Positions 61,548 through 64,000 of a stretch of DNA of 64,000 bases are shown here, piece by piece. Origin of the DNA: JABAQJ01 sp046327745. GTDB lineage: Bacteria > Gemmatimonadota > Gemmatimonadetes > Gemmatimonadales > Gemmatimonadaceae. Location: positions 1 through 64,000 of the forward strand of contig JAXLXV010000027.1 in NCBI GenBank assembly GCA_046327745.1. The letters run 5' to 3'. A model generated the notes under the pieces. That model worked only from the letters and a program-made list of their open reading frames with translations. It was not told the origin of the DNA and did no database searches. A program made the position numbers and the translations under genes. Numbering within the stretch: position 1 is the first letter of the stretch; each line of letters starts with the position of its first letter.

Positions 61548-62314
61548 GTCCAGATCTTCCAAGGAGCTTGCCCGCTCACCCACAGGTGTTCGAGCAAGTC
61601 ACGTTCACGAAGGGTATCCATCGGCTGAAAGAAGCCGGGATGCAGATAGGCGCGCAGTTCGCCGTCGGCTGCAAGGCGCTCGAGTGGTTCACGTTCGAGA
61701 ACCGTCTCGTCACCCTTCAGGTAGTCGAAAATACCTGGCTCGAAGACGAAGAAGCCGCCGTTGATCCAACCACCTTCCGCCTGAGGCTTCTCGGAGAATC
61801 GACGCACCACATTGCCGTCGAGTGCCAGGCCACCAAACCGCGCGGGCGGGCGCACGCCCGTCACCGTCGCCAACTTGCCGTGCGATCGATGGAATTCCAG
61901 GAGCGACGCTACGTTGGCGTCGGACAACCCGTCCCCGTACGTGCACATGAACGTCGCGTTGCCCAGCAAGGGATGCACACGACGCACACGTCCACCGGTC
62001 ATCGTATCCAGCCCCGTGTCCACCAATGACACACGCCAGTCCAGTTTACTGCCGTTGAGGACCGTCATGGATCCATCGCGCAGATCAATCCGGAAGTCAC
62101 TTTCGTGCAGGACGATGTTCCGAAAGTACTCCTTGATCATCTCACCCTTGTAACCACACGCAACGACGAAGTCCTTGAATCCCTGGGCAGCGTAGAACGC
62201 CATCAGATGCCACAGGATCGGCCGACCGCCAATCTCCACCATCGGCTTGGGCCGCGTCTGCGTCTCCTCCGCCAGTCGCGTTCCGCGCCCGCCCGCTAGT
62301 ATGACGACCTGCAT
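61544..62314 (-). CDS. rfbF: glucose-1-phosphate cytidylyltransferase
   Basis: 256 residues, normal for RfbF. Nucleotidyltransferase signature VVILAGGRGTRLAEETQTRP (residues 3-22), then KPMVEIGGRPILWHLM, VVACGYKGEMIKEYF, the DTGLDTMTGGRVRRV loop, FMCTYGDGLSDANV (metal-site Asp) and EGGWINGGFFVFEPGIFDYL. The T-R-P-K-P-M and W-H-L-M combination is characteristic of the CDP-glucose enzyme rather than RmlA. It makes CDP-glucose from CTP and glucose-1-phosphate in the cytosol. It starts two bases after the methyltransferase stop and overlaps the dehydratase start, placing all three in one CDP-sugar pathway. Confidence 0.9.
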   Translation of the reverse strand: MQVVILAGGRGTRLAEETQTRPKPMVEIGGRPILWHLMAFYAAQGFKDFVVACGYKGEMIKEYFRNIVLHESDFRIDLRDGSMTVLNGSKLDWRVSLVDTGLDTMTGGRVRRVHPLLGNATFMCTYGDGLSDANVASLLEFHRSHGKLATVTGVRPPARFGGLALDGNVVRRFSEKPQAEGGWINGGFFVFEPGIFDYLKGDETVLEREPLERLAADGELRAYLHPGFFQPMDTLRERDLLEHLWVSGQAPWKIWT

Positions 62315-62316
62315 GG

Positions 62317-63594
62317 TCAGATTACCCGCGGAGATGGAATAGGAAGGATGAAACGCCCACCGCGTTCCTGATACTGTTGCTGCTGCCGGACAATCTCGTC
62401 CGCAAAATTCCAGGCAAGGATCAAGACGTAATCAGGCATCCGTGCCAACAGCGTTTCTACCGGGAGCACAGGAATGTGCATGCCGGGTGTCATGGTGCCC
62501 ACCTTCAGCGGATTCCGATCGACGGTGTAGGGCAGCAGCGCCGTATCCACGCCGCAGTAGTTCAGCAGCGTGTTGCCCTTGGCCGGGGCCCCGTAACCGG
62601 CCACAGTGCGTCCTTCGCTGCGAAGTTGTTCCAGCAGCAGCCGCAACGCGGTCTTGTTTTCCGCCGCGGCGCGGCCAAAGGCTTCCCATGCCGCAAACGT
62701 CGTCAGGCCCACGCGTCGCTCCTCGGCCATCAGCGCTTCCGCCTGCTCGGAGTGCGGGACGTCCTTCGCAAACCACACGCGAATGGACCCGCCGTGCACC
62801 GGTACGCGATCTACGCGCGCGACACCCAGCCCGACTTCGCGGCCGAGCCGTGCCAGCGACGTGATCGAGAAATAGCACAGATGCTCATGATAGACCGTGT
62901 CGTACTCGAGCCGGTCCAACATGTCCTGGGCGTATGGCACCTCTACAATCACCCGCCCCGTGTCTGAGATCAGCGTGCGCGCACCGGTCAGGAAGTCCCG
63001 CGTCTCGTCGACGTGCGCCAGCACGTTGTTTCCAATCACTGCTTGGGCGGTGCCGTACTTCTCCCGCACCGCGCGCGCGGTGGCGCTGTTGAAGAATTCG
63101 TTGACCGTGTCGATGTGGCGCGCCCGCGCCATCTCGGCAATGTTGCGCGCCGGTTCCACGCCCAGCGTCCGAACACCATGGCCAGTGAAGCAGGACAGGA
63201 GCGACCCATCGTTGCTTGCAATCTCCACCACCAGATCGGCCGGCCCCAGCGACAGGTCCTCCACCACGGCCTGCGCATACTTCACGTTGTGCGCGGCAAT
63301 CGTCTCTGACGTACCGGTCACATAGATGTAGTGGCCAAATAGCACTTCCGGATCGATCACATCCGCCAGCTGCACCAGTGAACACGTTTCGCAGAAATAC
63401 ACGTCCAGCGGAAAGAACTGTTCCTGGGCGATGTCTGCTTTGGTACGAAGGAACGCGTTGGCGAGCGGCTGATTTCCCAGCGCCAGGAATGGACGCAGCG
63501 ACGCAGCGCCACACGCGCGGCACAGTGTGCGTCGATGGTGAACTCCAGAAGATGAGTCGGATCGCGCGCCGGTGCCTGGGCTCAAGGCCGTCAT
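62317..63594 (-). CDS. SAM-dependent sugar C-methyltransferase-like protein
   Basis: 425 residues from ATG 63594, overlapping the stop of the upstream GT2 (ATGA). Three-part layout of deoxysugar C-methyltransferases: an N-terminal zinc-binding domain with CRACGAASL and FCETCSLVQL; a SAM-binding domain with VVEIASNDGSLLSCF (motif I) and GNNVLAHVDETRDFL; and the C-terminal domain containing YEHLCYF-type YHEHLCYFSITSL and VAGYGAPAKGNTLLNYCG. Known relatives (TylC3, NovU) methylate C-3 or C-5 of NDP-4-keto-6-deoxy sugars. Beside rfbF/rfbG-type genes the likely product is a C-methyl-branched 6-deoxyhexose. The exact carbon and sugar are inference. Confidence 0.87.
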   Translation of the reverse strand: MTALSPGTGARSDSSSGVHHRRTLCRACGAASLRPFLALGNQPLANAFLRTKADIAQEQFFPLDVYFCETCSLVQLADVIDPEVLFGHYIYVTGTSETIAAHNVKYAQAVVEDLSLGPADLVVEIASNDGSLLSCFTGHGVRTLGVEPARNIAEMARARHIDTVNEFFNSATARAVREKYGTAQAVIGNNVLAHVDETRDFLTGARTLISDTGRVIVEVPYAQDMLDRLEYDTVYHEHLCYFSITSLARLGREVGLGVARVDRVPVHGGSIRVWFAKDVPHSEQAEALMAEERRVGLTTFAAWEAFGRAAAENKTALRLLLEQLRSEGRTVAGYGAPAKGNTLLNYCGVDTALLPYTVDRNPLKVGTMTPGMHIPVLPVETLLARMPDYVLILAWNFADEIVRQQQQYQERGGRFILPIPSPRVI

Positions 63595-64000
63595 GGCGTC
63601 CCCCCGCGCGTCGTCAGAGACAACGCCGGGCCGAGCGACTGCTCCTTCCGCCACTGACTCAATTCGCGCGAGAACCGGTACCGCAGGAGCGAGCGAAAGA
63701 ACTCCCAGCAGGTGGTCGCGCGCACGTGGGACAGCCCACTCCCGCGCATCCGGGCAAAGACGTTGTACTCCAGGACGCGAACTCCCAGATAGTGCGCTTT
63801 AATCATGATTTCAGGATCGAGAAACCACTGCCGACTAGTGAGCGCCATGCGCATCACGACGTCGCGCGGCATGATCTTCGGCAGCCCGTTGATGTCCAGC
63901 GATTCCACGCCGGGCCAGAGCAGGCGGAAGAAGGTGTTGTAAGCGATCGAGACGAACTTCCGGGACAGCCCGTCCATGCGAAACCGGCGCCGCGCTTTGG
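63591..64000 (-). CDS. GT2 glycosyltransferase, C-terminal part (cut by window end)
   Basis: The frame is open to the window edge, so only the last 135 or so residues are seen; an internal ATG at 63977 is not a convincing start because the preceding codons (KARRRFR) continue the family pattern. Visible blocks FVSIAYNTFFRLLWPGVESLDINGLPKIMPRDVV and WFLDPEIMIKAHYLGVRVLEYNVFARMRGSGLSHVR are typical of the C-terminal half of polyprenyl-phosphate-type GT2 enzymes: D-x-N-G-x-P-K acceptor loop and D-x-E base. The stop overlaps the methyltransferase start. The metal-binding DxD and nucleotide site lie outside the window. Confidence 0.78.
   Translation of the reverse strand, partial: KARRRFRMDGLSRKFVSIAYNTFFRLLWPGVESLDINGLPKIMPRDVVMRMALTSRQWFLDPEIMIKAHYLGVRVLEYNVFARMRGSGLSHVRATTCWEFFRSLLRYRFSRELSQWRKEQSLGPALSLTTRGGTP

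Noticed and set aside
1..64000. Mobile elements or CRISPR array
   Set aside because: No transposase or integrase motif, terminal inverted repeats, target duplications or regularly spaced repeats were seen.

Overview
The window is high-GC bacterial DNA (I estimate low to mid 60s percent G+C) and is almost wholly given to cell-surface polysaccharide, envelope modification and secreted surface proteins. Lipoproteins with Big_2 (Ig-like) repeats, the codon use and the gene repertoire suggest Gemmatimonadota. This is inference: no rRNA, tRNA or housekeeping marker is present to prove it. I see no insertion sequence, CRISPR array, integrase or RNA gene other than one riboswitch.

Layout. 0-8 kb: CapK-like ligase, acyltransferase-3, GT4 glycosyltransferase, ATP-grasp protein and PHP phosphoesterase, then a secreted beta-helix protein. 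8-12.6 kb: a c-di-GMP-I (GEMM) riboswitch directly before a 1,397-residue lipoprotein with ten Big_2 repeats and a beta-helix domain, closed by a strong terminator. 13-19.3 kb, minus strand: O-antigen ligase-like protein, then a sulfate uptake and activation block (PHP phosphoesterase, SLC13 permease, APS kinase, APS kinase/ATP sulfurylase fusion).

19.6-42 kb is the most unusual part. A 47-residue membrane protein precedes an AlkP-superfamily hydrolase. Next come an acyl carrier protein and an MBOAT-SGNH fusion (a Dlt-like O-acylation module), translationally coupled to the first of seven tandem paralogues. Each paralogue has five predicted membrane helices and an extracytoplasmic sulfatase/AlkP-fold domain in which the formylglycine position is threonine. 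Two paralogous polytopic membrane proteins on the minus strand lie after the second and after the seventh copy.

43.4-50.4 kb: two tandem Big_2/glycosidase lipoproteins, a GT-C-type membrane protein and an NAD-dependent epimerase. 50.4-64 kb, minus strand: a tightly overlapping glycan operon with a partial GT2, a C-methyltransferase, RfbF/RfbG-type CDP-hexose enzymes, an FAD enzyme, a GT-C protein, a DPM1-like GT2, a YbhN-type membrane protein, a Wzx-like flippase and two more polytopic proteins.

Together these genes could make activated sugars, assemble and flip a glycan, ligate or polymerise it, and decorate it outside the membrane with acyl and probably phospho-groups. Secreted glycosidases and beta-helix proteins would act on it, and at least one surface protein is under c-di-GMP control. 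A 7-mer, CCTAACG/CGTTAGG, recurs about 29 times across the window and looks strongly over-represented.
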